A stretch of DNA of 64,000 nucleotides, taken from Methanobrevibacter sp. GTDB lineage: Archaea > Methanobacteriota > Methanobacteria > Methanobacteriales > Methanobacteriaceae. The notes under the pieces are model-generated. The model had not been told where the DNA came from, ran no database searches, and saw only the letters and a list, made by a program, of their open reading frames with translations. Of this stretch, positions 47,695 through 56,600 are shown piece by piece. Numbering within the stretch: position 1 is the first letter of the stretch; each line of letters starts with the position of its first letter. The DNA lies in contig NZ_SUTI01000006.1 in the NCBI RefSeq assembly GCF_015062985.1, forward strand, positions 45,271 through 109,270. The letters are read 5' to 3'. The position numbers were made by a program, and so were the translations under genes.

Positions 47695-48702
47695 ATGAGA
47701 CTTGGAAAAACTAATCTTGAGGTAAACAAAAACGGATTCGGCGCACTGCCAATCCAGAGACGTAACATGGAGGATTCAATTGAAATTCTTCGGACTGCAT
47801 ATGAAAATGGAATTAATTTCTATGATACTGCACATTTTTATACTGACAGCGAAGAAAAGATTGGTCGTGCACTAAGCGATGTTCGTGAAAACATCTTTCT
47901 TGCAACAAAAAGCGGATCAGAAACCGTGGAAGACTTTTGGAGCGATTTGGAAACATCCCTTAAAAGCATGAAAACAGACTATCTTGACTTGCACCAGTTC
48001 CACAACATTTCATTCTGCCCTAAAGAGGATGATGAATTATACAAGGCAATGCTTGAAGCAAAGGAAGAAGGTCTGGTCAGACATATCGGAATAACAACAC
48101 ATAAGATTACACATGCACATGAAGCCCTTGACTCAGGACTGTATGAAACATTGCAGTACCCATTTTCATATTTGAGCGGTGCTGAAGAATTGCAGTTAGT
48201 TGAAAAATGCAGGCAATTGGATGTCGGTTTTATTGCCATGAAAGCAATGGGCGGGGGATTGATTAAACATTCCAAAGCCAGTTACGCTTACATCAATCAG
48301 TTTGATAATGTTCTTCCGATTTGGGGAATTCAAAAACTCGAAGAGCTCAACGAATTCCTATCATACGATGAAAATACCGTTCTGGATGATGATTTGAGGG
48401 CAATTATAGAAAAAGACAAAAAGGAACTTGGAGATAACTTCTGCAGAGGCTGCGGATACTGCATGCCTTGCCCTGAAGAAATCAACATCAGCTTGTGCGC
48501 AAGGATGTCCCTTTGGATTAGACGTTTTCCAACCGAACCAAACATGGACGAAAAAACTCAGGAAATAATGAAACATACACTGGACTGTACAGAATGTTAT
48601 TCCTGTGTAGACAAATGCCCATATGAATTGGATATTCCTGAGCTTTTAAAGGAGAACTATGAAGATTATCAGAATGTTCTGACCGGGAAAACCAAGGTGT
48701 GA
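47695..48702 (+). CDS. Aldo/keto reductase with C-terminal 4Fe-4S ferredoxin domain
   Basis: The N-terminal 230 residues are an aldo/keto reductase barrel: NFYDTAHFYTDSEEKIGRAL with the catalytic Asp and Tyr (about residues 42-61), TKSGS with the Lys, and LDLHQFHN with the His. The C-terminal 100 residues add CRGCGYCMPCP and CTECYSCVDKCP clusters that bind one or two 4Fe-4S centres. It could pass electrons between ferredoxin and carbonyl substrates or serve in iron-sulfur redox; the substrate is unknown. It is coupled to the TPR gene upstream and the methyltransferase gene downstream. Confidence 0.88.
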   Translation: MRLGKTNLEVNKNGFGALPIQRRNMEDSIEILRTAYENGINFYDTAHFYTDSEEKIGRALSDVRENIFLATKSGSETVEDFWSDLETSLKSMKTDYLDLHQFHNISFCPKEDDELYKAMLEAKEEGLVRHIGITTHKITHAHEALDSGLYETLQYPFSYLSGAEELQLVEKCRQLDVGFIAMKAMGGGLIKHSKASYAYINQFDNVLPIWGIQKLEELNEFLSYDENTVLDDDLRAIIEKDKKELGDNFCRGCGYCMPCPEEINISLCARMSLWIRRFPTEPNMDEKTQEIMKHTLDCTECYSCVDKCPYELDIPELLKENYEDYQNVLTGKTKV

Positions 48703-48704
48703 GC

Positions 48705-49517
48705 ATGAAGCAATGCATTGAAAACCCGAATGATCTCGATTGGGTTGCCTTTTGGTCTGAACGCCTATCCAACAAGAAGAATAAGGATTGGGATAAGGCT
48801 GCACCGGGTTTCTATAAAAGGACAAGAAAGGATGACTATCAGGATGCCCTGTTCGATAGCCTGATTTTGGATGAAAACGATACAGTTCTCGATGTTGGCT
48901 GCGGTGAAGGGTCAGTCACCATTCCAATAGCTAAAAGGGTGAAAAAAGTAATAGGCCTTGATTCATCAACCAAAATGCTGGAATATCTGGAAAAAAGGGC
49001 CGACGATAATGGCATCGCCAATATTGAAACAATTTTAAGACCGATTGAAGAAATAAAATATGAAGATATTGGGGATGTTGATGTTGTAATCTGCTCAAGA
49101 TCTCTTAATGGAATCATCCCAATAGATAAAGTTTTACTCGAGTTAAATAAAATAGCCAACAAATACGTCTTCATAACTGTTTTCGGACCTGAAAACAAGA
49201 AAATCGAAAAAGATTTCGACAGGGAACTGGGCATTAAAACAGAAGATTTTCCTGATTACAACTATTTCTTCAACATACTTTTTAATTTAGGAATTTATGC
49301 GAATATTGAAAGATTTGACCTGAACAACTACCGTGAATATGACAGTGTTGAAGAAGCCATGGACAATGGCAAATTCAGACTTGATTTATATGATGATAAC
49401 GAGAAAGAACTTCTCAAGAATTATCTGGAAAGGATTCTCACCTATGATTGGGAAACAAAAAAATACTATAATGTTAAGGACAAGGCGGATTGGATTTTAA
49501 TATGGTGGAAAAAATAA
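48705..49517 (+). CDS. Class I SAM-dependent methyltransferase
   Basis: Motif I of the Rossmann-type methyltransferase fold is clear (VLDVGCGEGSVTIPIAKR, about residues 64-81), followed by acidic motif II (VIGLDSSTKMLEYLEKRA) and VDVVICSRSLNG as motif IV. The first 60 residues (DLDWVAFWSERLSNKKNKDWDK, FYKRTRKDDY) belong to a group found in methanogens and clostridia, near corrinoid-type genes. The acceptor molecule cannot be read. The ATG at 48705 has AGGTG upstream, which overlaps the reductase stop, so the two are coupled. Confidence 0.85.
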   Translation: MKQCIENPNDLDWVAFWSERLSNKKNKDWDKAAPGFYKRTRKDDYQDALFDSLILDENDTVLDVGCGEGSVTIPIAKRVKKVIGLDSSTKMLEYLEKRADDNGIANIETILRPIEEIKYEDIGDVDVVICSRSLNGIIPIDKVLLELNKIANKYVFITVFGPENKKIEKDFDRELGIKTEDFPDYNYFFNILFNLGIYANIERFDLNNYREYDSVEEAMDNGKFRLDLYDDNEKELLKNYLERILTYDWETKKYYNVKDKADWILIWWKK

Positions 49518-49597
49518 CCACCATAATCCACGTTTCTAATTTTTAAGAAAACATTATTGAAAAATAGTATAAAATATAAAAAAATATAAAAATGAAA

Positions 49598-49927
49598 TTA
49601 ATCACTTTTTATCATGGTTAAAATCATTTTAAATGGACTGTTTTCAGCTTGAAGTGCATGAGGCTCATTTGCAGGCATAATGATGACTTGGCCTGCCTCA
49701 ACAGTATTTTTCTTACCTGAAATTGTGATTTCAGCTTCACCGTCAATAACCTGAACCATTGCATCAAAAGGAGCTGAATGCTCTGACAATCCCTGGCCTT
49801 GATCGAAGGCAAAGAATGTTACTGTTCCCAACTCTTTTTTGATTACTTCACGGCTGACAACACTGTCCTTTTGATAATCCAAAAGGAATTGGATATCTAA
49901 AGCCTTGGCTTTAATATCCTCATTCAT
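49598..49927 (-). CDS. Cupin-domain protein
   Basis: A single small beta-barrel of 109 residues. The two cupin motifs are present: EHSAPFDAMVQVIDGEAEITI (about residues 47-67) and GQVIIMPANEPHALQA (about 78-93). The metal-binding His and Glu are only partly conserved (EHSA.. and EPH), so the metal may be absent or different. It starts three bases after the hcp stop and should be co-transcribed with it. Cupins next to hcp may act in nitrosative or oxidative stress, by context. The GGGGGA site before the ATG is good. Confidence 0.82.
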   Translation of the reverse strand: MNEDIKAKALDIQFLLDYQKDSVVSREVIKKELGTVTFFAFDQGQGLSEHSAPFDAMVQVIDGEAEITISGKKNTVEAGQVIIMPANEPHALQAENSPFKMILTMIKSD

Positions 49928-49930
49928 TAA

Positions 49931-51238
49931 CTATTCCCCCATTATGGTTTTGATGTCAGCTATTGCATCTCCAGTTGTTGGGGTCAGGTTGTAATTTCCA
50001 ACAAGCACGTTTAAGATGTCTTCATTGCACCATGCAGGAAGTACCGGTCCAATCCACATGTCGGTTTTGCCTAAGTAGAGTAAAGCCCAAAGTACTGCAG
50101 CTGCTTTCTGTTCCATCCAACTGAGGACAATTGTCAATGGCAATTCGTTTAATTCCATGTCGAACAATTCGCATAACGCTAAAGCAACATCGACTGCGAC
50201 AATGGTGTCGTTACATTGACCTACATCCAATAATCTTGGAATTCCTTCAATGTCTCCTAAGTCAAGGTCATTGAATTTGTATTTTCCGCATGCTAATGTT
50301 AAGATAACAGTGTCCTGAGGCAAGTTCTCTACGAATTCCCTGTAGTAGTCATTGTGTTTTGCTGCTTTGTCACATCCTCCGACTACAAAGAATCTTCTGA
50401 TTTTACCTTCTTCAACCAATTTTTTGATTGCATCAGCGTGCTCTACGATAGCGCCTGCACTCCAACCGGTAGTGATAGTGGTCAATTCTTCCGGTTCTAA
50501 AGATCCAAGAGATTTAGCGCATTCAATTACTTCAGAGAAATCATAATCATCAATGGTTTTTACGCCTTCAAGTTTAGCTACGTCCATTGTGAACATTCTT
50601 TCTTTGTATGCGTCAAGTGCAGGTAGGACACAGTTGCTGGTTCCAACAATTGCCGCATTGTATTTTTTAAAGACTGTCCTTTGATCGTGCCATGCTCCAC
50701 CGAGTTGTCCTGCCAGGTTTTCGTATTTGTTGAGTCCAGGATATCCGTGTGCAGGTAACATTTCAGAGTGAGTGTATACTTTGATGTCAGTTCCTTCCAC
50801 TTGTTTTAACAATTCCTCTAAAGCTTTTAAGTCGTGACCGGTTACTATAATAGCTGGTCCTTCTTGTGCTCCAACTTTTACTTCAACAGGTTGTGGTTCG
50901 CCGTAAGCTTCAATGTGTGCATCTTTAAGTAATCTCATTACATCAACGCTTACTTTTCCTGCTTCCAATGCTAATGCAACCAAATCTTCTGCATCGAAGT
51001 TGACATTGGTTAATGTGGTGTATAACCCTTTGGTCAGGAATGCATCGATTTCAGGGTTGAATTTTCCTAAAACATTTGCATTGTAGTTGTATGCACTAAT
51101 TCCTTTCATAGTGAAGATTAAATTATCTTGTAATCTTGCTACAGTAGCGTTTTTACCACAAACCCCTTTTATAGTACATCCAGTACCTTTAGCGGTTTGG
51201 GAACATTGATAACAAAACATATCTAAGCCGTCTGCCAT
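49931..51238 (-). CDS. hcp: Hydroxylamine reductase (hybrid cluster protein)
   Basis: Hcp binds a hybrid Fe-S-O cluster and detoxifies hydroxylamine or nitric oxide. The N-terminal cluster ligands are MFCYQCSQTAKGTGCTIKGVCGK (residues 7-29). At 435 residues it is the short class, lacking the inserted helical domain of E. coli Hcp. Further ligands lie in SNCVLPALDAY, GGCDKAAKHNDYY, LACGKYKF and LDVGQCNDTIVA. TTATATAC upstream (about 51275-51285 on the minus strand) is a TATA box. A palindrome and a divergent TrmB-type regulator are upstream; a cupin is downstream. Confidence 0.94.
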   Translation of the reverse strand: MADGLDMFCYQCSQTAKGTGCTIKGVCGKNATVARLQDNLIFTMKGISAYNYNANVLGKFNPEIDAFLTKGLYTTLTNVNFDAEDLVALALEAGKVSVDVMRLLKDAHIEAYGEPQPVEVKVGAQEGPAIIVTGHDLKALEELLKQVEGTDIKVYTHSEMLPAHGYPGLNKYENLAGQLGGAWHDQRTVFKKYNAAIVGTSNCVLPALDAYKERMFTMDVAKLEGVKTIDDYDFSEVIECAKSLGSLEPEELTTITTGWSAGAIVEHADAIKKLVEEGKIRRFFVVGGCDKAAKHNDYYREFVENLPQDTVILTLACGKYKFNDLDLGDIEGIPRLLDVGQCNDTIVAVDVALALCELFDMELNELPLTIVLSWMEQKAAAVLWALLYLGKTDMWIGPVLPAWCNEDILNVLVGNYNLTPTTGDAIADIKTIMGE

Positions 51239-51301
51239 TTTAATTACCTCTTAATTCTTGTTAATTATAATTTACGTAGGCTAGTATATAAGTATTCTGT
51301 C

Positions 51302-51321
51302 ACTATTCAAGGGTGAAAAGT
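51302..51321. promoter_or_regulatory. Imperfect palindrome between hcp and TrmB regulator
   Basis: ACTATTCA and TGAAAAGT form arms with one mismatch around AGGG. It lies between the TATA boxes of hcp (minus) and the regulator (plus, TTATATATG at 51329-51337), so one bound protein could affect both. Confidence 0.55.
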
Positions 51322-51358
51322 AGTAAAGTTATATATGAGCTTGGATAAAACAATAATC

Positions 51359-52132
51359 ATGGATGAAAATATAGCTATACTCAAAGGAATTGGGCTGACA
51401 ATGTATGAAGCCCAGGCATATGTGACATTGACTTCACTGATATCATCAACAGCAAGTGAAATATCAGAAAACTCGGGCATTCCCCGAAGCAAAATATATG
51501 ATGTCCTGAAAGGATTGATAAAGAAGAACTTCATAGATGTTGAAGATGGAAGACCCCTCACATATACCGTCAAGTCTCCTGTCGAAGTGCTGAGCCGTGA
51601 GAAAGAACGCCTTAACAGTGAAATCGACGATACAATAACCAGACTGACAAACATTTATGAAAACGGAATGAGCCAGGTTCAGGCTCCTATATGGAGAGTT
51701 TATGGTGTTGAAAAAATCATTGCTCAGGAAATCGAAATCATCAGTAGGGCAAAAACATCAGTTAACATGAGAATAGGATTTTTATTTGAAGGAGAAGGCG
51801 AAGCACTCATCAAAGCATTCAAAAAGAATAAAAAGTTAAACGTGAACATACTGGCTTCCCCAACATGCTACATCAACGACGAAGAAGTCAACATCATCAG
51901 ATTATTCCAAGATGCAGACATCAACATTCAAAAAGCGGACATTCCATTCGTTAAGGTACTGATTTGCGATTCAAAAGAGATGATGCACACCTATACCAAG
52001 TTTTCGGAAGATAAAAGAAATGTGATTCCAGAAACCGCAATTGGAATCTGGAACAAATACGAGGACATTGCCAAAAACTATGATGACAGGTTCATGAATC
52101 AATTGAAAAAGTTAAAGAAAAAATCTAGATGA
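51359..52132 (+). CDS. TrmB-family transcriptional regulator
   Basis: The N-terminal winged helix-turn-helix is typical of TrmB: GIGLTMYEAQAYVTLTSLISSTASEISENSG, then IPRSKIYDVLKGLIKKNFI and VEDGRPLTYTVKSPVEVL. A helical linker (about 75-110) and a C-terminal effector-like domain (VEKIIAQEIEIISRAKTSVNMRIG) follow. An upstream ATG at 51335 overlaps the TATA box TTATATATG; the ATG at 51359 is about 24-26 bases downstream of the box and probably starts a leaderless message. Its divergent position and a shared palindrome suggest it controls hcp and the cupin gene. It overlaps a convergent gene by eight bases. Confidence 0.85.
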   Translation: MDENIAILKGIGLTMYEAQAYVTLTSLISSTASEISENSGIPRSKIYDVLKGLIKKNFIDVEDGRPLTYTVKSPVEVLSREKERLNSEIDDTITRLTNIYENGMSQVQAPIWRVYGVEKIIAQEIEIISRAKTSVNMRIGFLFEGEGEALIKAFKKNKKLNVNILASPTCYINDEEVNIIRLFQDADINIQKADIPFVKVLICDSKEMMHTYTKFSEDKRNVIPETAIGIWNKYEDIAKNYDDRFMNQLKKLKKKSR

Positions 52133-52910
52133 ATTTCTCTTCAAATTCAATTAGGACATCCAATAGAAAATCATCCAAACGGTTTAATGTGTTATCAACA
52201 ATATCGTCAGGAACTTCCCAAAACGCAGATGCAATAGGACCTGCAATTGCTGCCTGGGTGTCTGCATCTCCTCCCAGGGATACGCAATTTCTTATTGTAT
52301 CCTCAAAATCATCAGCCTCCAAAAAGCAGATGATTGATTCGGGAACACTTCCGGCACATGAAACGTCGAATGAATAATATGGTCTTATTTCATCCAGACT
52401 GCGACTTAAATCATAGTCATATCTGAGTTCAATATGATCCTTGATTTCCTCTTTGCTTGCACCAATTCTTGCAAGATAAATTGCATCACAAGTTGCCAGC
52501 GCTCCTTTAATGCCTTCGGGATGGTTATGAGTTACAGCAGCAGACAGATATGCCAGATCCTGTGCCTCTTCAAGTGAATCGGCTACCCATGCACATGGTG
52601 AAACCCTCATTGCAGAGCCGTTTGCCCAGCTTCCATAGGGCTGAGGGTCATCATCGCGCAACCATGCATTAAACATTTTGCCATAACCTGCATTAATATA
52701 TCTATTACCAAATGTTTTCAATTCATCAATTAAAACCCTTTTTGAAGTTTTATCATTAATCAGCCAGTTGGCAATCGCCAATGTCATTACAGTATCATCA
52801 GTAAAGGTAGAACGCTCATTAAATAACTCAAAATCCTTTGTCTTTATCGGATGAAACTCATAAATTGAGCCAATGACATCTCCGCTAATTGCTCCAATAA
52901 TACTTTTCAT
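52125..52910 (-). CDS. ADP-ribosylglycohydrolase family protein
   Basis: The family removes ADP-ribose from proteins or small molecules, using two Mg ions. Characteristic blocks are GAISGDVIGSIYEF at the N-terminus, ERSTFTDDTVMTLAIANWL (about residues 32-50, metal-binding Thr-Asp-Asp), AVTHNHPEGIKGALATCDAIY (about 125-145) and SLGGDADTQAAIAGPIASAF near residue 222. All metal ligands seem present. The ATG at 52910 lies about 26 bases from a TATA-like TTTATAAAC, so it may be leaderless; a TTG at 52928 is the alternative. Confidence 0.88.
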   Translation of the reverse strand: MKSIIGAISGDVIGSIYEFHPIKTKDFELFNERSTFTDDTVMTLAIANWLINDKTSKRVLIDELKTFGNRYINAGYGKMFNAWLRDDDPQPYGSWANGSAMRVSPCAWVADSLEEAQDLAYLSAAVTHNHPEGIKGALATCDAIYLARIGASKEEIKDHIELRYDYDLSRSLDEIRPYYSFDVSCAGSVPESIICFLEADDFEDTIRNCVSLGGDADTQAAIAGPIASAFWEVPDDIVDNTLNRLDDFLLDVLIEFEEKFI

Positions 52911-53051
52911 GATATAAACTGTGTTCAAGTAGTTTATAAAACTATTGTTTTCATTTGAAATGCATTTAAACTAAAATGTTGATGTTAAAAACAATAAAAA
53001 AAATGTGATTGTAATAACCGAAAAAACGATAATCATCATATCATCAGACAT

Positions 53052-53119
53052 GAAATTCCTATAATCAAGGAAATATGTGAATTATCCCATCCATCTAAGT
53101 TTAAGATTATGGGAATTTC
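53052..53119. repeat. Intergenic 15-base inverted repeat
   Basis: GAAATTCCTATAATC (53052-53066) and GATTATGGGAATTTC (53105-53119) match in inverted form at 14 of 15 positions, with 38 bases between. The 298-base gap it sits in (52911-53208) holds the end of the idsA transcript and the start of the ADP-ribosylglycohydrolase one. The repeat could be a terminator, an RNA hairpin or a small element; no other gene is seen. Confidence 0.45.
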
Positions 53120-53208
53120 TGAAAAAAATGCTTCACAAAAATAAGAATTTCCCTGTTTCAGAGAATAGAGAATAAATTTAAAAAAAAATGAAAAAAATGT
53201 GAGAGAAA

Positions 53209-54189
53209 TTATGCACTTCTCTCAAGTACGAAATCTGCAATGTCAATAAGTATCTGTTTAGATGAAGAATCATCCAATATTTCGAGTACTTCTTTTGCTT
53301 GGTTCACGGATTCTAGTGCCAAATTGCGAGCATATTCAATAGCACCACAATCTGTTAAAATTCCAATTGCTTCATCTACCTCATCTTGTGAGTTTTCACT
53401 AGCTTTTAAGATTTCAAGCAATCTGTCATCATCAACACTATCCAAACCTTTGATTGCAATGATTGTCATCTTGCCTTTGCCAATGTCGGAACCGATTGGT
53501 TTTCCCAATGTTTCCTCATCGGATGCAAGGTCAAGGTAATCATCCTGAATCTGGAATGCGAGACCAATCAAACGACCATATTCATACATTGCATCAATGA
53601 CTTCTTCAGATGCTCCTCCCATTATAGCTCCGGCTTTGGTTGCTGCAGCTATTAAAGCACCAGTTTTCTTGAAAATCATTTCCATATATTCATCTTCACT
53701 GACATCAAACCTTTCTTCAAAGCCCATATCCAAAGCCTGACCTTCACAGATTTTTACACAAGCGTCAGCGACAGTAGCTAAAGCCTTGTTGTTTTGTTCT
53801 GAACTGGTTCCTTCAGTTCCGATAATGATTTCAAAAGCTTTTGAGAACAATGTATCTCCTGCTAAAATTGCAACATCATCGCCCCAAACCTTGTGAACGG
53901 AAGGCATTCCTCTTCTCATGTCATCCTGATCCATGATATCATCATGAATTAATGAAAATGTATGGATAAGTTCAATTGCAGCTGCAGATTTTAATGCAGG
54001 TTCGCGAGTTCCGCCAACAGCCTCAGCAGTAATTAATGTCAAAGCCGGCCTTAGCATTTTTCCCCCAGCTCTTGTTAAGTATACTGATGCTTCTGCAAGA
54101 TTATCTGGAGTAATAGTGGCTAATTCTTCTTCAATAGTTTTTGTAATGTCTGCGGAATAATTTCCGAGTACTTCTTTTACATCACTCAT
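53209..54189 (-). CDS. idsA: Polyprenyl (geranylgeranyl/farnesyl) diphosphate synthase
   Basis: Adds isopentenyl units to allylic diphosphates to give the C15/C20 chains of archaeal ether lipids. The first Asp-rich motif is LIHDDIMDQDDMRRGMPSVH (about residues 79-98) and the second is AFQIQDDYLDLASDEE (about 206-221). GGKMLRPALTLITAEAVGG and GKPIGSDIGKGKMTI also match the family. The 326-residue length is normal. It lies 14 bases downstream of RNase J in a long lipid/RNA operon. Product chain length depends on residues before the first motif and is not certain. Confidence 0.93.
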   Translation of the reverse strand: MSDVKEVLGNYSADITKTIEEELATITPDNLAEASVYLTRAGGKMLRPALTLITAEAVGGTREPALKSAAAIELIHTFSLIHDDIMDQDDMRRGMPSVHKVWGDDVAILAGDTLFSKAFEIIIGTEGTSSEQNNKALATVADACVKICEGQALDMGFEERFDVSEDEYMEMIFKKTGALIAAATKAGAIMGGASEEVIDAMYEYGRLIGLAFQIQDDYLDLASDEETLGKPIGSDIGKGKMTIIAIKGLDSVDDDRLLEILKASENSQDEVDEAIGILTDCGAIEYARNLALESVNQAKEVLEILDDSSSKQILIDIADFVLERSA

Positions 54190-54203
54190 TTACATCCCTT
54201 CTT

Positions 54204-55547
54204 TTAACTTTTAAAAACTTGTGCTTGAGCATTTCTCAAAATATGAATATCATATCCGATTCTGTATCCTTCCTCTTCTGCAAGTTCAGCATAAGCCGCA
54301 AGCATTGATAAATCTCCGTGAGCCGGTATGATATGTTGTGGTTTTAACATTCGTAAGAATTCCCTGTGGTCTTCTCTTCCAGCGTGTCCGGAAACGTGAG
54401 CATTAGGATAAATTCTAGCGCCTTTCACTTTTAATCTCCTTTCCATAATGTGCCTATTAGCAGCATTGGTTGGATTTGGAATGATAGGTGCTGAAATAAT
54501 AACGTTATCTCCTTTCTTAATGTTGAATGGAGTTCTCCCATTAGCAATTCTTGGAAGCAATGCATCAGGTTCTCCTTGGTGTCCTGTAGTTACAAGCAAA
54601 TAATTTGCCCTGTCTTCATCAGCCCTCATTAATGCCTTGTTCACTGCCTTTGGAGAACCGTAAATACTTGCATTTTTAGGCAATTTCAAAATACCTAACT
54701 TCTGCGCTATACCACAGAAACGCTCCATGGATCTTCCAAGGAAAAATATTTCCCTATGACTTTTTTTGGCAATGTCTGCAATGGCCTGTACACGTTCAAC
54801 GTGTGATGAAAATGTGGTAACTATCATACCTGTTTTTTCCTGTAAAGGACCTTTCATTACATCCTCCAGGATATTTCTCGCAATACGTTCTGAATGGGTT
54901 TTGACCTCATTATAATTTATCGCATTGGTAGTCTCCACAATTAAGACTAGGACTCCTTCCCTGCCCAATTCCTTTAATCTTTTGTAATCAGGCGGTGGAG
55001 AAACTTTTTGATGATTATCAAATTTAAAATCTAAAGCGTAAACAATAATTCCCTCAGGAGTGTGCAATACCGGAAATACTGCTTGAGGAATACTGTGAGT
55101 TGATTGGACAAACTCCAATGTAATATCTTTTGAAAGCTTTAATTTGCTGCCGGGATTTAAAGGCCTTATAGGATTGGTAACCTTAAATTTTCTTTCGCCT
55201 TTAATTTGTTTTTCAATTAATGCAGCAGTATATGGTGTTCCGATTAATGGTGCATCATATCTGTGAGCCAACTTAGCAACAGCACCGATGTGGTCTAAGT
55301 GCCCGTGTGAAAAGACTATTCCTTTTACTTTACCATCAACATCCTTCATTAATGTATCGTCAGGAATAACCCCTCTTTCGATTAAATCCAAACTATGCAT
55401 TCTGTCTATGTCAGTATCTTCATGCATACTGATTCTGTCCAAATGGATACCCATGTCAAAAATGATTACGTCATCACCAATTTTGACGGCAGTCATGTTT
55501 TTCCCGACTTCCTGGTATCCGCCTATAGCGATTACTTCAACGCTCAT
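54204..55547 (-). CDS. rnj: Ribonuclease J (archaeal)
   Basis: An MBL/beta-CASP nuclease with 5'-3' exonuclease activity in RNA decay. The zinc site is FSHGHLDHIGAVAK (about residues 79-92), with further ligands in VQSTHSIPQAV, YALDFKFDNHQ and AHVSGHAGREDHREFLRML followed by IPAHGDLSM. At 447 residues it has the archaeal length, without the bacterial C-terminal domain. AAGGAGATG precedes the ATG. It sits between fni and idsA, the usual methanogen order, though RNA decay and lipid synthesis have no obvious functional link. Confidence 0.93.
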   Translation of the reverse strand: MSVEVIAIGGYQEVGKNMTAVKIGDDVIIFDMGIHLDRISMHEDTDIDRMHSLDLIERGVIPDDTLMKDVDGKVKGIVFSHGHLDHIGAVAKLAHRYDAPLIGTPYTAALIEKQIKGERKFKVTNPIRPLNPGSKLKLSKDITLEFVQSTHSIPQAVFPVLHTPEGIIVYALDFKFDNHQKVSPPPDYKRLKELGREGVLVLIVETTNAINYNEVKTHSERIARNILEDVMKGPLQEKTGMIVTTFSSHVERVQAIADIAKKSHREIFFLGRSMERFCGIAQKLGILKLPKNASIYGSPKAVNKALMRADEDRANYLLVTTGHQGEPDALLPRIANGRTPFNIKKGDNVIISAPIIPNPTNAANRHIMERRLKVKGARIYPNAHVSGHAGREDHREFLRMLKPQHIIPAHGDLSMLAAYAELAEEEGYRIGYDIHILRNAQAQVFKS

Positions 55548-55550
55548 GTT

Positions 55551-56597
55551 TCATCTCCTTGAATAATTTTTTGTGTTTATACCTCTTTCATTCAGCCATT
55601 CCCTTGTTTTTCCACGGATGACCAAATTTGACTGTTTCAATTCTTCGATATTATTAGCCCCTACTAAAAACATTGCAATCCTTAATGAGTCATTGAATCT
55701 TTGAATGAACCTGTTTAATTGTTCCTGTGAAGCGGAATTCTTCAAAAATGGCAAAGCCATACCCACAGCATCTGCTCCCAGAGCAATAGCTTTAGCCGCT
55801 TCAAGACCTGATCTGATACCTCCTGAAGAAATGACAGGAACATCAACGGCATTGGTAACTTCAGCTGTACTGACTGCGGTAGGAATACCCCAGTCCCAAA
55901 ATATTTCACCTAAATATCTGTCATCAGCTCTGTATGTTTCAACAGCCGCCCAGCTTGTTCCTCCAGCACCTTCAATATCAATAAAATCGACTCCTGCATC
56001 GACCAAGATTTTTGCTGATTCAGCGGAAATTCCACAGCCTGTTTCCTTTGCAAGCACTGGAATATCAACAATATCAGTAATTTGATTGATTAAATCAATA
56101 TATCCTCTCGCATCCAAATCACCTTCCGGCTGTATTGACTCTTGAAGAGGATTCAGGTGAATAGCCAATATATCCGCATCCAAAATCTCAACTGCCTTTT
56201 CAGCCAAGTTCAATTGTGGTGCTCCAATATTGCCAACCAATAAACAGTCTGGTGCATTTTCACGAACAACTGTATAAGTATCTTCTAATTCTGGGTGTTC
56301 GCAAGCAGCCCTTTGAGAACCAACACCCAATGCGATTCCGTTGGATTCTGCAGCAATAGCCAACTGTTCGTTAATGACCTTTGCAGCAGGATGGCCTCCA
56401 GTAATAGCTGTAATAAATAATGGTGAATCTAATTTTTTGCCGAAAGCGGAAGTGGACAAATCAATTTCCCTTTTATCTATTTCAGGCAAAACATTATGTA
56501 TTAACTCAATATCTTCAAAACCAGTAGTTTTATCTTTAAACTCAACATCATAATTTTCACAAATTAATAAATGCTCTAATTTCCTATCTGAAATCAT
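55551..56597 (-). CDS. fni: Isopentenyl-diphosphate delta-isomerase, type 2
   Basis: This FMN- and NADPH-dependent enzyme turns isopentenyl diphosphate into dimethylallyl diphosphate. The TIM-barrel pattern is visible: FITAITGGHPAAKVINEQLA, GVGSQRAACEHPELEDTY (about residues 98-115), LVGNIGAPQLNLA, LNPLQESIQPEGD (about 146), KETGCGISAE and the FMN-phosphate region SSGGIRSGLEAAKAIALGADAVGMA (about 269-293). It is 348 residues, the normal length. Its stop is three bases before the RNase J start, and IPK is three bases upstream. Confidence 0.95.
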   Translation of the reverse strand: MISDRKLEHLLICENYDVEFKDKTTGFEDIELIHNVLPEIDKREIDLSTSAFGKKLDSPLFITAITGGHPAAKVINEQLAIAAESNGIALGVGSQRAACEHPELEDTYTVVRENAPDCLLVGNIGAPQLNLAEKAVEILDADILAIHLNPLQESIQPEGDLDARGYIDLINQITDIVDIPVLAKETGCGISAESAKILVDAGVDFIDIEGAGGTSWAAVETYRADDRYLGEIFWDWGIPTAVSTAEVTNAVDVPVISSGGIRSGLEAAKAIALGADAVGMALPFLKNSASQEQLNRFIQRFNDSLRIAMFLVGANNIEELKQSNLVIRGKTREWLNERGINTKNYSRR

Positions 56598-56600
56598 AAA

